Below, one piece after another: positions 36,264 to 44,416 of a DNA stretch of 64,000 bases. Within the stretch, counting starts at the first letter, position 1; each line of letters begins with the position of its first letter. The notes below the pieces were generated by a model that was not told where the DNA came from, searched no databases, and saw nothing but the letters and a program-made list of their open reading frames with translations. The translations under genes were made by a program, and so were the position numbers. Source of the stretch: an uncultured Chloroflexales bacterium. GTDB taxonomy: Bacteria > Chloroflexota > Chloroflexia > Chloroflexales > Chloroflexaceae. The stretch is from contig CALGUG010000039.1 of assembly GCA_937902315.1 (NCBI GenBank), forward strand, positions 66,972 through 130,971. The letters run 5' to 3'.

Positions 36264-36307
36264 AGCGGGCGTATTTCACAAGAACAAGTGAAATACGCCC
36301 GCTTTTT
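36264..36307 (+). terminator. Rho-independent terminator after the YdeP-type gene
   Basis: A perfect 16-bp stem (AGCGGGCGTATTTCAC and complement, loop of 8) followed by TTTTT, starting 5 bases after the stop codon. Confidence 0.93.
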
Positions 36308-36415
36308 ATATTCCGATAGTGGTTATATGACTGTTATAGAATTTTAATTCATATATTTGGTCAGCGACCCTTCAAAACCAGTCAGCACCGACCTTACCGA
36401 GACGGCTAGAGCATT

Positions 36416-36446
36416 AACCTGTACGGTGACAAGCACCGTACAGGTT
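36416..36446. terminator. Hairpin, possible terminator for the minus-strand gene
   Basis: A perfect 13-bp stem AACCTGTACGGTG/CACCGTACAGGTT with loop ACAAG, about 50 bases beyond the stop codon of the zinc-ribbon gene. The T-run on the minus-strand side is weak. The rest of 36308-36494 shows a TATATGACT motif (36324) and nothing else. Confidence 0.5.
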
Positions 36447-36494
36447 TTGGAGAGATCCCTCCCTTATCCACGAGCATCTAGCTGCTATTTGATA

Positions 36495-37508
36495 TTATTC
36501 GGTTAGCTTAATGCTTAGCTTGTCGTAGCCGCCAGCGATTACAAGTGGTTGATAGTTTAAGGTTAGTCCTCTTGCCTTTTTAGGCACTTCAAAAGCGATG
36601 ATTCCATTCACAAACTCATCTTTGGCTATATCTCCCGAACTCAAGCCACGCGATCCAGTGTAAATCGTCGTATTGTATTCAAATCCATCGCTATCTTTGA
36701 GTGAAAAGTAGAGAGGGTTATAGGGTGCAGAGGAACGACCATAATTATCGATTCGAACACCAACCAATAAAAAGGTGGAGCCATTACTTGCTCGCATATA
36801 TCCAACTTTATCTTGAAAGTCCATGCTCCAAACCTGTAAGTAGATCGTGTCGTCATGGTCGTGGGGAATAAATGTCTCTTCATCTGATACGATCGGTAAG
36901 CTATCGATATCGCTCTCAGGAGCAATCTCTAACAATGAAGCGCTAAGCCAACCCTCTAACCCTTGATTAGAATTGATTACAAACCAATCCTTCGCTTCAT
37001 TACGCCCTTTGATAGTTACACCAGAATCTTCAAAAAGACGACCGATCACTGGCTCGTCATCGCCTGCTTTGGGCTGGGCACGCAGATTAGCTGTTCGCAA
37101 TACTCTTGCAAGGACCTTAGGAACAGGTGTGGGACTAGGTTCTGGGCTAGCTGTTGGCGAGTTACTATTCTGTGATGATAGAGCCGCTTGTCCGTTGCTT
37201 GAAGTACTTGAAGTGTTCTTAGCACTATCTGACGAGTTTGTGTTGGCACGAATAATGAACGCAAGCATCAGAAAACCGCATAAATACAGGATAAAACGCT
37301 TCTTGTTTCGCTTTTCAGGTTTTTGCTGGGCCTGAACAGATGTAGCTGGCGGTACTTGATTAGATAATACCTGGGTCGGCATGGTATTAGCTTGGCCCGG
37401 ATACGGATTCTGTGCTTGGTTTGGTTGAGAAAGTACTGTACCGCACTGCTTGCAAAAACGTTCATTATCGACATAGCGGCTTCCGCAGGTTGGGCAAAAC
37501 ACTTCCAT
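36495..37508 (-). CDS. Zinc-ribbon, single-TM protein with SH3-like and DUF4352-like domains
   Basis: 337 residues from the ATG at 37508, which has GGAGG ten bases upstream. Order: zinc ribbon CPTCGSRYVDNERFCKQCG (about 5-23), a Pro/Gln-rich linker, one transmembrane helix (about 70-88), a Ser/Thr-rich linker, an SH3b-like domain (LRTANLRAQPKAGDDEPVIGRL), and a C-terminal beta domain of DUF4352 type (FLLVGVRIDNYGRSSAPYNP...FEV). The ribbon is cytoplasmic and the SH3/DUF4352 part outside the membrane, inferred from topology. Such proteins may sense wall or ligand, but the function is unknown. GC is lower than in flanking genes. Confidence 0.8.
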   Translation of the reverse strand: MEVFCPTCGSRYVDNERFCKQCGTVLSQPNQAQNPYPGQANTMPTQVLSNQVPPATSVQAQQKPEKRNKKRFILYLCGFLMLAFIIRANTNSSDSAKNTSSTSSNGQAALSSQNSNSPTASPEPSPTPVPKVLARVLRTANLRAQPKAGDDEPVIGRLFEDSGVTIKGRNEAKDWFVINSNQGLEGWLSASLLEIAPESDIDSLPIVSDEETFIPHDHDDTIYLQVWSMDFQDKVGYMRASNGSTFLLVGVRIDNYGRSSAPYNPLYFSLKDSDGFEYNTTIYTGSRGLSSGDIAKDEFVNGIIAFEVPKKARGLTLNYQPLVIAGGYDKLSIKLTE

Positions 37509-37642
37509 GAGTTTCAATCCTCCAGTTTAGACTAGTCACTCGGAGATCTTCTACAAATCTTCCTCCTTCCTTATTAGTTCCAATTCATTTCAAAAAAGAA
37601 ACTCTGCTAGTCTATTTGTTATAAGCAGATTTTATATTGACC

Positions 37643-37672
37643 ATATGACTTTAATAGTTGTAAAAGTCATAT
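37643..37672. repeat. Inverted repeat with TATGACTTT arms
   Basis: ATATGACTTT and AAAGTCATAT, a perfect 10-bp stem with a 10-nt loop, in the AT-rich divergent gap 37509-37830. It belongs to a short motif (TATATGAC) seen in seven intergenic places. Could be an operator or repeat end. Nothing else is recognised in the gap. Confidence 0.5.
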
Positions 37673-37830
37673 AAACAATCCCATTTTAAGGCTGATTGAG
37701 AAACCGTAGTGAATGCTATAGGATTTTAATCACAATCGTTTGTTGTAAATGTTTTTTAGCCAAAAATCTGCGTTTAAACCTCTAGTATGGTACGCTGTAG
37801 TTGGTACCGTCTTGTAGTGGAGGACTATCT

Positions 37831-40065
37831 ATGCAACGCCGCCCATGGTTGACGGCCTTTACTCTGCTTTTGCTCATGCTCGTGCTTGCGGCCAGCCTAC
37901 CAGTGGCGCCAGTCCAAGCCCAATCCAGTGTTGTGCGCATCCATCCTAATGGAAAGCATTTTATTGATCCTTCAGGACGACCTTTTTTCGCTTTAGGCTA
38001 CAACTATGAAGGCCCTTTTGACCGTGCTTGGCGTATGTGGGAGCAGTTCGATCTCAGCTTGATCAACCGCGATCTTGATCGAGCGCGAGCTGGCGGTGCT
38101 AACACCGTGCGCCTATTTGTGCAAAACCCGCTGCCGGGCGAGATTATGGCGGGCGATTTCAGTAAGCTCGATGCCGTGATCAACAGCGCGGCCCAGCGCG
38201 GGATTTATGTGCTCTTGACCTTTAACGATAGTGGTGACCGCGACCTTGCGCGCGTGATCGAGGTCAATCGCCGGATCGCCGAGCGCTATCGCGGCAATCC
38301 AGCGATTTTGGCCTATGATCTGCGCAACGAGCCGCAGTTCTTCACCTTGGCGACCACCAACTACCCAAGCGGCGTCGGCGTGCCGCTCCAAGGCACCGAG
38401 CTGATCGCCATCTACGGCGAGCGAGTCCCCCGCGAGGCCATTCCGGGTTGGCGCACAAGCACCAGCGATGGGCGCAGTCTCCAGAGCAGCTGGAGCGACG
38501 AGCAAGCCTACGCCTATGCCAACAACGTGGCCTACTTCCGCGAGTTTGTGGCTGCCTCCGAGCAGTGGACTGTAGCGGCGCCCGGGCGTAACATCATGGA
38601 CTTCCCCGACTCGCCTGAAGCGCAAGCCTGGGCGCCCTTCTGGGCCGCTGTGAACGGCACCCTCGCGACGTGGATCGGCCTGCAGCGCGACGCCATTCGC
38701 AGCGCCGACGCCGAGCATCTGATTACGGTCGGCTGGAGCAACCTACTCTTTTCGCGCCTGCCCGCCAACGGCGCCCTGCTCGACTTCCACTCGCTGCACC
38801 GCTTCCCCAACCCCACTGTAAGCAGCGTCACTCAGATCTTGCAGTTCGGCGATGTGCTGCGGCGGCTCTTCCCCAATCAGCCGTTGCTGCTCGAAGAGAT
38901 CGGCTATTCGACCGCCGACGCCCATGCCGATGTGACCGGCATGCTCGAGATGGCGGTGACCTTGGGCGCCTACAGCCGAGGCTACGCGGGCTTTTTGAAG
39001 TGGATGCTGACCGATCTACCGCCCGTGGGTAATCCGCGCGAAGACAACTACGGCGCCCTGCGCATCGACGGCAGCGCCAAACCGATCTGGCACACCTTTG
39101 GGGCCTTCGCGACCTATCTGGCCAACACGGCGGCTGAGCCGGGCGGCGAGCTAGCGCTCGGCGGCGGCCCGAGCTACACCTTTGTGGGCAACGACATCGT
39201 CTATAGCGCTGGAGTGACGGGGAATGTGGCGGGTCTGGCCTATCAGCTCGAATATCAGGGTCAGGTGCTTTTGCGCAAGCGGGGCGAGATCTACTTTTTG
39301 AGCACGCAGAACGGCCAGATTGCACTTGACATAAAAACATTGATGCCGACTTGGAACGGCGGCGAGTATCGCATCGAGCAGCGCGAGGGCGACGGTTGGG
39401 CGACCGTCTTCGCTGGCAATCAAGCTCAGGCGACCGTTGGGATCGGCTCGCTGCGGCCCTATCGCGTGGTGATTCCGCGCTATAGCGATCCGGTCGGCCC
39501 CAAAGATGGCTGCCTCTTCTTCCCAGAGACGGGCCACAATCTGTGCGGCGCCTTCTTGAGCTACTGGCAGCAGCACGGCGGCCTAGCGATTTTCGGCTAT
39601 CCCTTGACCGAGGAGTTCAGCGAGGTCAGCAAACAAGACGGCAAGAGCTACACGGTGCAATACTTCGAGCGTAACCGCTTCGAGTATCACCCCGAGAACG
39701 CGGGCACGCCCTACGAGGTGCTGCTTGGCCTCTTGGGCAGCGATCTGACGGCTCATCGTCGTGCGGAAGGACCCATGCAACCGGTGCCCAACCCCAACGA
39801 TGGGCGCGCTTACGCCCCCGAAACGGGCCACACTTTGGGCGGCGCCTTCTTGCGCTATTGGCAAAACAACGGCGGCCTGGCGGTCTTCGGCTACCCGATC
39901 AGCGAGGAGTTTCAGGAATACAACCCCGCCGACGGCAAGGTCTACACCGTTCAATACTTCGAGCGCAACCGCTTCGAGTACCACCCCGAGTATGCGGGCA
40001 CGCCCTACGAAGTGCTGCTCGGTCTCTTGGGCAACCAAACCATCGACGGCTACGGCTGGCGCTAG
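37831..40065 (+). CDS. Secreted GH5-like glycosidase with two Chloroflexi ETGH/FGYP repeats
   Basis: 744 residues from the ATG at 37831, with TGGAGGA upstream. Signal peptide to about residue 31 (VQAQ). A cellulase-like barrel follows with YDLRNEPQF (acid/base E167) and LLLEEIGYST (nucleophile E356). A short beta domain comes next, then two repeats of about 85 residues (roughly 560-645 and 655-740), each with ETGH, GAF/LxYW, GGLA.FGYP, EEF, VQYFERNRFEYHPE and GTPYEVLLGLLG. This repeat is common in secreted Chloroflexi proteins and probably binds cell wall or carbohydrate, but its role is not established to my knowledge. Confidence 0.88.
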   Translation: MQRRPWLTAFTLLLLMLVLAASLPVAPVQAQSSVVRIHPNGKHFIDPSGRPFFALGYNYEGPFDRAWRMWEQFDLSLINRDLDRARAGGANTVRLFVQNPLPGEIMAGDFSKLDAVINSAAQRGIYVLLTFNDSGDRDLARVIEVNRRIAERYRGNPAILAYDLRNEPQFFTLATTNYPSGVGVPLQGTELIAIYGERVPREAIPGWRTSTSDGRSLQSSWSDEQAYAYANNVAYFREFVAASEQWTVAAPGRNIMDFPDSPEAQAWAPFWAAVNGTLATWIGLQRDAIRSADAEHLITVGWSNLLFSRLPANGALLDFHSLHRFPNPTVSSVTQILQFGDVLRRLFPNQPLLLEEIGYSTADAHADVTGMLEMAVTLGAYSRGYAGFLKWMLTDLPPVGNPREDNYGALRIDGSAKPIWHTFGAFATYLANTAAEPGGELALGGGPSYTFVGNDIVYSAGVTGNVAGLAYQLEYQGQVLLRKRGEIYFLSTQNGQIALDIKTLMPTWNGGEYRIEQREGDGWATVFAGNQAQATVGIGSLRPYRVVIPRYSDPVGPKDGCLFFPETGHNLCGAFLSYWQQHGGLAIFGYPLTEEFSEVSKQDGKSYTVQYFERNRFEYHPENAGTPYEVLLGLLGSDLTAHRRAEGPMQPVPNPNDGRAYAPETGHTLGGAFLRYWQNNGGLAVFGYPISEEFQEYNPADGKVYTVQYFERNRFEYHPEYAGTPYEVLLGLLGNQTIDGYGWR

Positions 40066-40093
40066 CATCTAAACAGGGCGCCCCAACTTCCCT

Positions 40094-40127
40094 TGGGCTT
40101 ATTCCGTACACGGAGTAGGCCCATTTT
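40094..40127 (+). terminator. Terminator after the GH5-like gene
   Basis: TGGGCTTATTCCGT/ACGGAGTAGGCCCA stem with two G-T pairs, followed by TTTT, 28 bases after the stop codon. Confidence 0.75.
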
Positions 40128-40179
40128 CACAGCCATCCGAACTTTGCATAACACTATCGATAGCATCTTTTTGGCGAAT

Positions 40180-40290
40180 GCGCTTCAAGCTCCCATTCGG
40201 CTTCTAGCGCGTCCGCCTACGGCTATCAAAGCGGCTGGCCCACCCTCATCCCCGGCCCTTCTCCCGCCAGAAGCGGGAGAAGGGAGCTTG
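40180..40290 (+). repeat. Dispersed intergenic repeat, copy 8, plus CCCTC hairpin repeat
   Basis: Core GCGCGTCCGCCTACGGCTATCAA at 40207-40229, then a second repeat type: CACCCTCATCCCCGG followed by a 12-bp hairpin CCCTTCTCCCGC/GCGGGAGAAGGG (40256-40267, 40273-40284). The hairpin type recurs inverted at 57433-57477. These fill the 40128-40325 gap. Confidence 0.85.
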
Positions 40291-40325
40291 AACGCGCTGC
40301 CCAGCATCACCGTACAAGGCAACTT

Positions 40326-41042
40326 TCAGCCCAAAAAGTAGACGATCAGCGGGATCAGCACCGCCGAGAGCGAGCCGTTCAGCGCCATCGCCAGGCCGCT
40401 GAATGCGCCCGCCTCTTGGCTGATCTGCAGCATACGTGCCGTTCCGATGCCATGCAGGCTGAGGCCGACCGCGAAGCCGCGCACGCGCAGATCGTGGACG
40501 CGGAAAAAGTCGAGCAGGGGCGCTGCGATCAATGTGCCGACCATGCCGGTCAGCAACACAAACACGGCGGCCAGCGCTGGCAGGCCGTTGATCTGCTCGG
40601 CGATGCCCATAGCGATCGGTGTGGTCACCGACTTGGGCAAGAGCGAGAGCTGCATAGCTTGGCTGAGCTTAGTGAGGTGCCCGAGGGCGTAGACGCTCGA
40701 GATCGCGATCAGCGAGCCGATCGGCAGGCAGACCAGCAGCGGCACAAGCATCTGTTTGAGCTTGGTGACGTTGCGATACATCGGAATCGCCAGCGCGACG
40801 GTGGCCGGGCCGAGCAAAAATTGTAGCATGCCCGCTTGGGCGATATAGGTTTCGTAGGGAGTATCTGTTATCAGCAGCACAGCGACCAGAATCATAGTTG
40901 TGGCCAAGAAGGGGTTCAAGACCGGCCAGTCGGGCAGGCGTTTTATAACCCAAGCGCTCGCTTGGTAGGTGAGCAGAGTCAGGGTGAGCCAGAAGAGCGG
41001 CGTTTCGCGTAAGTATCCCCAGAGATCGATCAGGTTATTCAT
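40326..41042 (-). CDS. lrgB: LrgB/CidB-family membrane protein
   Basis: 238 residues from the ATG at 41042, which overlaps the end of lrgA; the longer frame from 41120 lies inside lrgA. About seven hydrophobic helices, with family features FLLGPATVALAIPMYRN, LLPKSVTTPIAMGIAEQINGLPALAA and GLSLHGIGTARMLQ. LrgAB/CidAB systems affect murein hydrolase activity, cell lysis and, in some bacteria and chloroplasts, pyruvate or glycolate export. Substrate here is open. Confidence 0.93.
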   Translation of the reverse strand: MNNLIDLWGYLRETPLFWLTLTLLTYQASAWVIKRLPDWPVLNPFLATTMILVAVLLITDTPYETYIAQAGMLQFLLGPATVALAIPMYRNVTKLKQMLVPLLVCLPIGSLIAISSVYALGHLTKLSQAMQLSLLPKSVTTPIAMGIAEQINGLPALAAVFVLLTGMVGTLIAAPLLDFFRVHDLRVRGFAVGLSLHGIGTARMLQISQEAGAFSGLAMALNGSLSAVLIPLIVYFLG

Positions 41043-41412
41043 GAGCTTCCTCGCGGCGTTTGTGGCTGAGCAGAACGGGCAGCCGCTGCAGGAATTGCAG
41101 GGTGAGAGCGGTGCCGACAATGGTTATGGCGGTGCTCAAAATCAAGACGATTGCGATTCCAAGCCAGTGTTCGCGCAACTGATCGATATAAAGGATCAAG
41201 CCAACACCTGCTGGCACAAACAAAAGGGTGAGGTTATCGAGCAGGCCGCTGGAAGCTCGCTCAAGCCCTTCAGAGAGCTGGCCGCGCAGACTTAACCAAG
41301 CAAAGAGCAAGAGCATCCCGATAACAGGGCCGGGTATAGGTAGTCCAAACAGGTGAGAGATCGTTTCTCCCAAGAGTTGGAAACAGAAGATCAAGGTAAG
41401 TGCACCAATCAT
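41035..41412 (-). CDS. lrgA: LrgA/CidA-family holin-like protein
   Basis: 125 residues from the second Met (41412, GAGG six bases upstream; the first ATG at 41418 is too close to the ribosome site). Four hydrophobic helices with the family signature ALTLIFCFQLLGETISHLFGLPIPGPVIGMLLL and LLFVPAGVGLI. The basic C-terminus ends RREEAHE. The stop overlaps the lrgB start, indicating translational coupling. Confidence 0.93.
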   Translation of the reverse strand: MIGALTLIFCFQLLGETISHLFGLPIPGPVIGMLLLFAWLSLRGQLSEGLERASSGLLDNLTLLFVPAGVGLILYIDQLREHWLGIAIVLILSTAITIVGTALTLQFLQRLPVLLSHKRREEAHE

Positions 41413-41594
41413 TTCCATCCTCTAAGGCATACAAAAAACGGTTCCCCAGCGGTGCAGAATTGCTGCCAAGCCGCTTCATCGAATGACGAGAGCGCTTGTA
41501 CTGCAAGCTCTACTGCGCTGTGGAACCGTAACGCTCGTAGTGAATTTGTTCACTATCTTTTAGTATACCAGCGAATGCGATTGTGTGCAGGGCT

Positions 41595-42344
41595 CTAATG
41601 TAACCAATCTACTAACAGGTTGCTGACCGTTTCGCTATGAGTCTGTAACAGGCGGTGTTCGGCACCGTTGATCATCTGCAAGCGACAATTGGGCATATTG
41701 GTTGCCAGCATGCTGGCATGGTGCGGGCGAATAAAATTATCTTGATCGCCGTGAATGATTAAGGTGGGGGTCTCGATCTTGGCTTGAAGTGGGCGGCTAT
41801 CGAATTTAAGCAGCAGGCGAGCCGCCGCTGCATTGCCGACCTCGGGTGTAGCGCTGGCTGCATTGAGGCCGCCGGTTAAGCGCTCGGCCAGCTTGGTGCC
41901 CAAAAGGCGCTGGAGGCTGGGCAAAAGGGCCATGGCGACGCTCTGGCGCAGCGAACGGCTCGGATAGGCCGGGGTGGCGACCAGCGCCATGCGATGAATA
42001 CGCTGAGGTGCATAAGCCGCCAACTGCTGGGCAACTAAACCGCCGTGCCCAAAACCGAGCACATGACAGCGCCGAATGCCGAGCACATCGAAGAGCGCGG
42101 GCAGATCGGCGGCCATTTCAAGCACGCTTTTGGGGTTGCCAAGCAAGCAGCTGCGGCCGAAACCGCGCAGATCAGGTACGATCAGATGAAAATGAGCGGC
42201 CAGTGCCGGAATAATCGGTGCAAAAACCGAGCCAGCCGATCCGATGCCGTGGATGAGCAGCAGTGGGGTGCCCCAGCCGTAGGTGGCGCAGGACAGCGCA
42301 CTTGAACGGCGCAACGCGGGGCTGCGCACAGCAAAAGTGGTCAT
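41595..42344 (-). CDS. Alpha/beta-hydrolase fold protein lacking the nucleophile serine
   Basis: 249 residues from the second Met (42344), which has GGAGG six bases upstream. A standard hydrolase layout: LLLIHGIGSAGSVFAPIIP oxyanion region, DLRGFGRS, the nucleophile elbow, LIIHGDQDNFIRP and NGAEHRL with the catalytic His. The elbow reads LGFGHGG: the expected Ser (G-x-S-x-G) is Gly. The protein is therefore probably not an ordinary serine hydrolase; it may bind a ligand only or use unusual chemistry. The rest of the fold looks intact, so it is not a decayed gene. A candidate structured RNA ends 70 bases upstream. Confidence 0.82.
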   Translation of the reverse strand: MTTFAVRSPALRRSSALSCATYGWGTPLLLIHGIGSAGSVFAPIIPALAAHFHLIVPDLRGFGRSCLLGNPKSVLEMAADLPALFDVLGIRRCHVLGFGHGGLVAQQLAAYAPQRIHRMALVATPAYPSRSLRQSVAMALLPSLQRLLGTKLAERLTGGLNAASATPEVGNAAAARLLLKFDSRPLQAKIETPTLIIHGDQDNFIRPHHASMLATNMPNCRLQMINGAEHRLLQTHSETVSNLLVDWLH

Positions 42345-42413
42345 AGACATCCTCCAAAGTCGTGTCGATTACCGACTCTGGTAGGTGTTTGGTCTATTCG
42401 GAATGGGGGGAAG

Positions 42414-42439
42414 AAAAAACCCACACCTAGCGGCGTGGG
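42414..42439 (-). terminator. Rho-independent terminator of the candidate RNA
   Basis: On the minus strand: CCCACGCC-GCTA-GGTGTGGG (8-bp stem, one G-T pair) followed by TTTTTT. Confidence 0.88.
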
Positions 42440-42728
42440 GGACGAAGCACAACGACCCGGCGCTACATGCGAAGCAGCGTATCGGTCGCTAAGCTGGGGC
42501 CTCCACGACGCATGAACCTCACACGTCTACCAGAGCCGCAGGGTTGTTCTGAATGGCTTGCGTCCATACTTCCTCAGGAATGGCTTTTTCGGGCAAGTTG
42601 CATATGAGCGACCTTGGTCTGTATGCAACCTTGAAGCGCCCAAACGATCCGATCGATTGGGGAAACGTGTTTCCGTGCGCTTCGTGCCATCAAAAAAGCG
42701 AGACTTAACGTTGAAATTTGCTTTCAAC
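42414..42728 (-). ncRNA. Candidate structured non-coding RNA (~315 nt) or long riboswitch-like leader
   Basis: Bounded by a good minus-strand promoter (42763-42735) and a strong terminator (42439-42414), with no ORF of note. Several nested stems can be drawn on the minus strand. GAAGCG (outer) encloses CCCAATCGAT/ATCGTTTGGG; then GTTGCATA/TATGCAAC; then an imperfect CGCTGC-TTCGCAT-GTAGCG hairpin enclosed by CGACC/GGGTCG. It does not match RNase P, tmRNA, SRP or 6S signatures as I know them. A faint likeness to the c-di-GMP-I core (GGACGCAAGCC) is not convincing. It is either a free RNA or the attenuated leader of the hydrolase gene. Confidence 0.55.
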
Positions 42729-42734
42729 AAGGGG

Positions 42735-42763
42735 AGTATACAACTTTCAGCCCCATTGGTCAA
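42735..42763 (-). promoter_or_regulatory. Sigma-70 promoter of the candidate RNA
   Basis: Minus strand TTGACC (42763-42758), 17 bases, TATACT (42740-42735). Ten of twelve consensus positions match, with ideal spacing. Confidence 0.7.
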
Positions 42764-42959
42764 GTAAAAATAGGATGACAACTTTGTTTGTCTATATGAC
42801 CGTAACAATACAAAAAGTCACAAAACTCACTCACCACACTACTTTGAACAGCGAAACGCAGCGAGCCAAGCTGCTTGGTGCAAGCACCGGAAAGCTTGCT
42901 TCGACAGCAGTGTGAGCATAGATCTGGGTGTACCCTTCCATGCTCTGACGGAGAAGTAT

Positions 42960-43052
42960 CTCCCTGCCATGCGGTCTCAACCGCGTCTGCCTACGGCTAT
43001 CAAATGCTTTTCCTCCCAGACGGATCGTACCCTTCGACAGGCTCAGGGTACG
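42960..43052 (+). repeat. Dispersed intergenic repeat, copy 9, with CCTTCGACAGG motif
   Basis: Core CCGCGTCTGCCTACGGCTATCAA at 42981-43003 (one C to T change). It is followed by GTACCCTTCGACAGGCTCAG-GGTAC (43027-43051), whose ends pair as a 7-bp stem. A reverse copy of the accessory motif (TGACCTTCGGCAGAGTGGAA) lies at 43153-43172. The gap 42764-43504 holds only these repeats; no credible gene is seen. Confidence 0.82.
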
Positions 43053-43379
43053 ATTACTCGCTCTACCTTCGACAAGCCACACTGCCAAAATTCTCTAAAA
43101 CCTTCTAGCCACGAAGCTGCTGGAAGCTTGTATCAGTTAATTACTTTCTCTTTGACCTTCGGCAGAGTGGAACTTGACCATTTTTGCGTTACAAGAACGC
43201 AACTCTGTAAGCGAATTTGATGTTAGAGGGCAGGAAACAAGTATGTTGTGGTATTGAGAGATGTGCTTGCGTGCGCGGCAATCGCTGGCAGGTCAGTCAC
43301 TGCGTTTCATTGAGTGGCGAAGAGTGCGTTGTAAGCGCTGCGTGGGCGCTGTACACGCTTTGGCGAAGGCCGATGGTCC

Positions 43380-43460
43380 GAATGGGAGGGAGCCATGCTG
43401 GTAGCCGAAGGCGGACGCGCTAAGAAGCCGCATGGGAGCTAAGGAGCTCGCCGCCTTAGT
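43380..43460 (-). repeat. Dispersed intergenic repeat, copy 10
   Basis: Core GGTAGCCGAAGGCGGACGCGC at 43400-43420, then TAAGAAGCCGCATGGGAGCTAAGG and CTCGCCGCC, the inverted form of the family's left flank. Confidence 0.85.
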
Positions 43461-43504
43461 AAGAAGATCGAGCAGTATGCGCTATGGGGGCTGTGGCCGC
43501 TTCC

Positions 43505-43533
43505 TTGCCGTAAGCCAACCTTTTCGCTATACT
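43505..43533 (+). promoter_or_regulatory. Promoter of the PIG-L/FemAB/MurE cluster
   Basis: TTGCCG at 43505-43510, 17 bases, TATACT at 43528-43533, about 80 bases before the first start codon. Good spacing and eight or nine of twelve consensus positions. Confidence 0.6.
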
Positions 43534-43615
43534 AGCCCAACGGTTTCACCCTCCAGTGATATTATCGGTTATTATTCCTTGAGCGTGATTCTCCCTATAC
43601 AGTTAGAGAAGAGTT

Positions 43616-44416
43616 ATGGCGAAACAAATTCAAGCTTGGCGCGAACTGTCAGGCCATTACCGACATATTTACCTTGCGCCGCATATGGACGATGCCGCGC
43701 TTTCGTGCGGTGGCGCGATCATACAGCACGTGCAGGCTGACGAACCAGTTTTGGTTGTAACCGCCTGTGCGGGCAGCCCCGATCCGGCCGGCCCCTTTAA
43801 CGCCTTGGCGGAAGAGATGCACACCGAGTACGGCGTGACGGGCGGCGAAGCGGTCGCTCTGCGCCTCAAAGAGGACGAGGCTGCGATGCAAATGCTCGGG
43901 GCCGACTACCTCTGGCTCGACTACCTCGACTGCATCTATCGCGTGCCCGACAAGTACTACTCCGACCCCACAATCTTCGGCCCCGTGGCCGACGGCGACC
44001 CGCTGGCGGCCGAGCTGTCCGCTCTGCTGGTTATCTTGGGCCAGCGCTGCCCCGATGCGACCATCTATGTGCCACTGGGGATCGGCCACCACGTCGATCA
44101 TCAGGCTTCGTTCTTGGCGGGCTTGGCGGCGCATAACTACGATCTGCCGATCGTCTTCTATGAAGACTATCCCTATGTGCGCACGATGGGCGCTCTGGAA
44201 GCGCGTTTTGCCGAGATCAAGGTTAACCTAGAGCCTCAAGATATCGCGATCGACGAGACCTTCGAGCGCAAACTGGATGCGGTCGACTGTTACACTACCC
44301 AAGTGGTGCGCATCTTCGGCAGCTCGCAGGACATGCGCGATGGCACGCGCGAATTCGCGGCCAAGCGCGCCCCGAGCGGACACAAGTACGGAGAACGCCT
44401 ATGGCGGCGCGTGTAA
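43616..44416 (+). CDS. PIG-L/LmbE-family deacetylase
   Basis: 266 residues. Zn-dependent N-acetylglucosamine-type deacetylase fold: metal motif APHMDDAALSCGG near residue 22 and the distal GIGHHVDHQ near 160. Members deacetylate GlcNAc-PI, mycothiol precursors or antibiotic intermediates; the substrate here is not known. GAAGAG lies close before the ATG. The gene overlaps the next one by 16 bases, and the cell-wall neighbours (FemAB, MurE) suggest an envelope precursor as substrate, by inference. Confidence 0.9.
   Translation: MAKQIQAWRELSGHYRHIYLAPHMDDAALSCGGAIIQHVQADEPVLVVTACAGSPDPAGPFNALAEEMHTEYGVTGGEAVALRLKEDEAAMQMLGADYLWLDYLDCIYRVPDKYYSDPTIFGPVADGDPLAAELSALLVILGQRCPDATIYVPLGIGHHVDHQASFLAGLAAHNYDLPIVFYEDYPYVRTMGALEARFAEIKVNLEPQDIAIDETFERKLDAVDCYTTQVVRIFGSSQDMRDGTREFAAKRAPSGHKYGERLWRRV

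Noticed and set aside
42500..42600. c-di-GMP-I riboswitch
   Set aside because: Only GGACGCAAGCC and a GGTAG piece resemble the core; the expected tetraloop-receptor layout could not be drawn. Kept as an unclassified RNA.
42875..43423. Several 65-100 codon frames in the 42.8-43.4 kb gap
   Set aside because: Their translations are those of the dispersed repeats (ARPPTAIN-like) and carry no domain or ribosome site.
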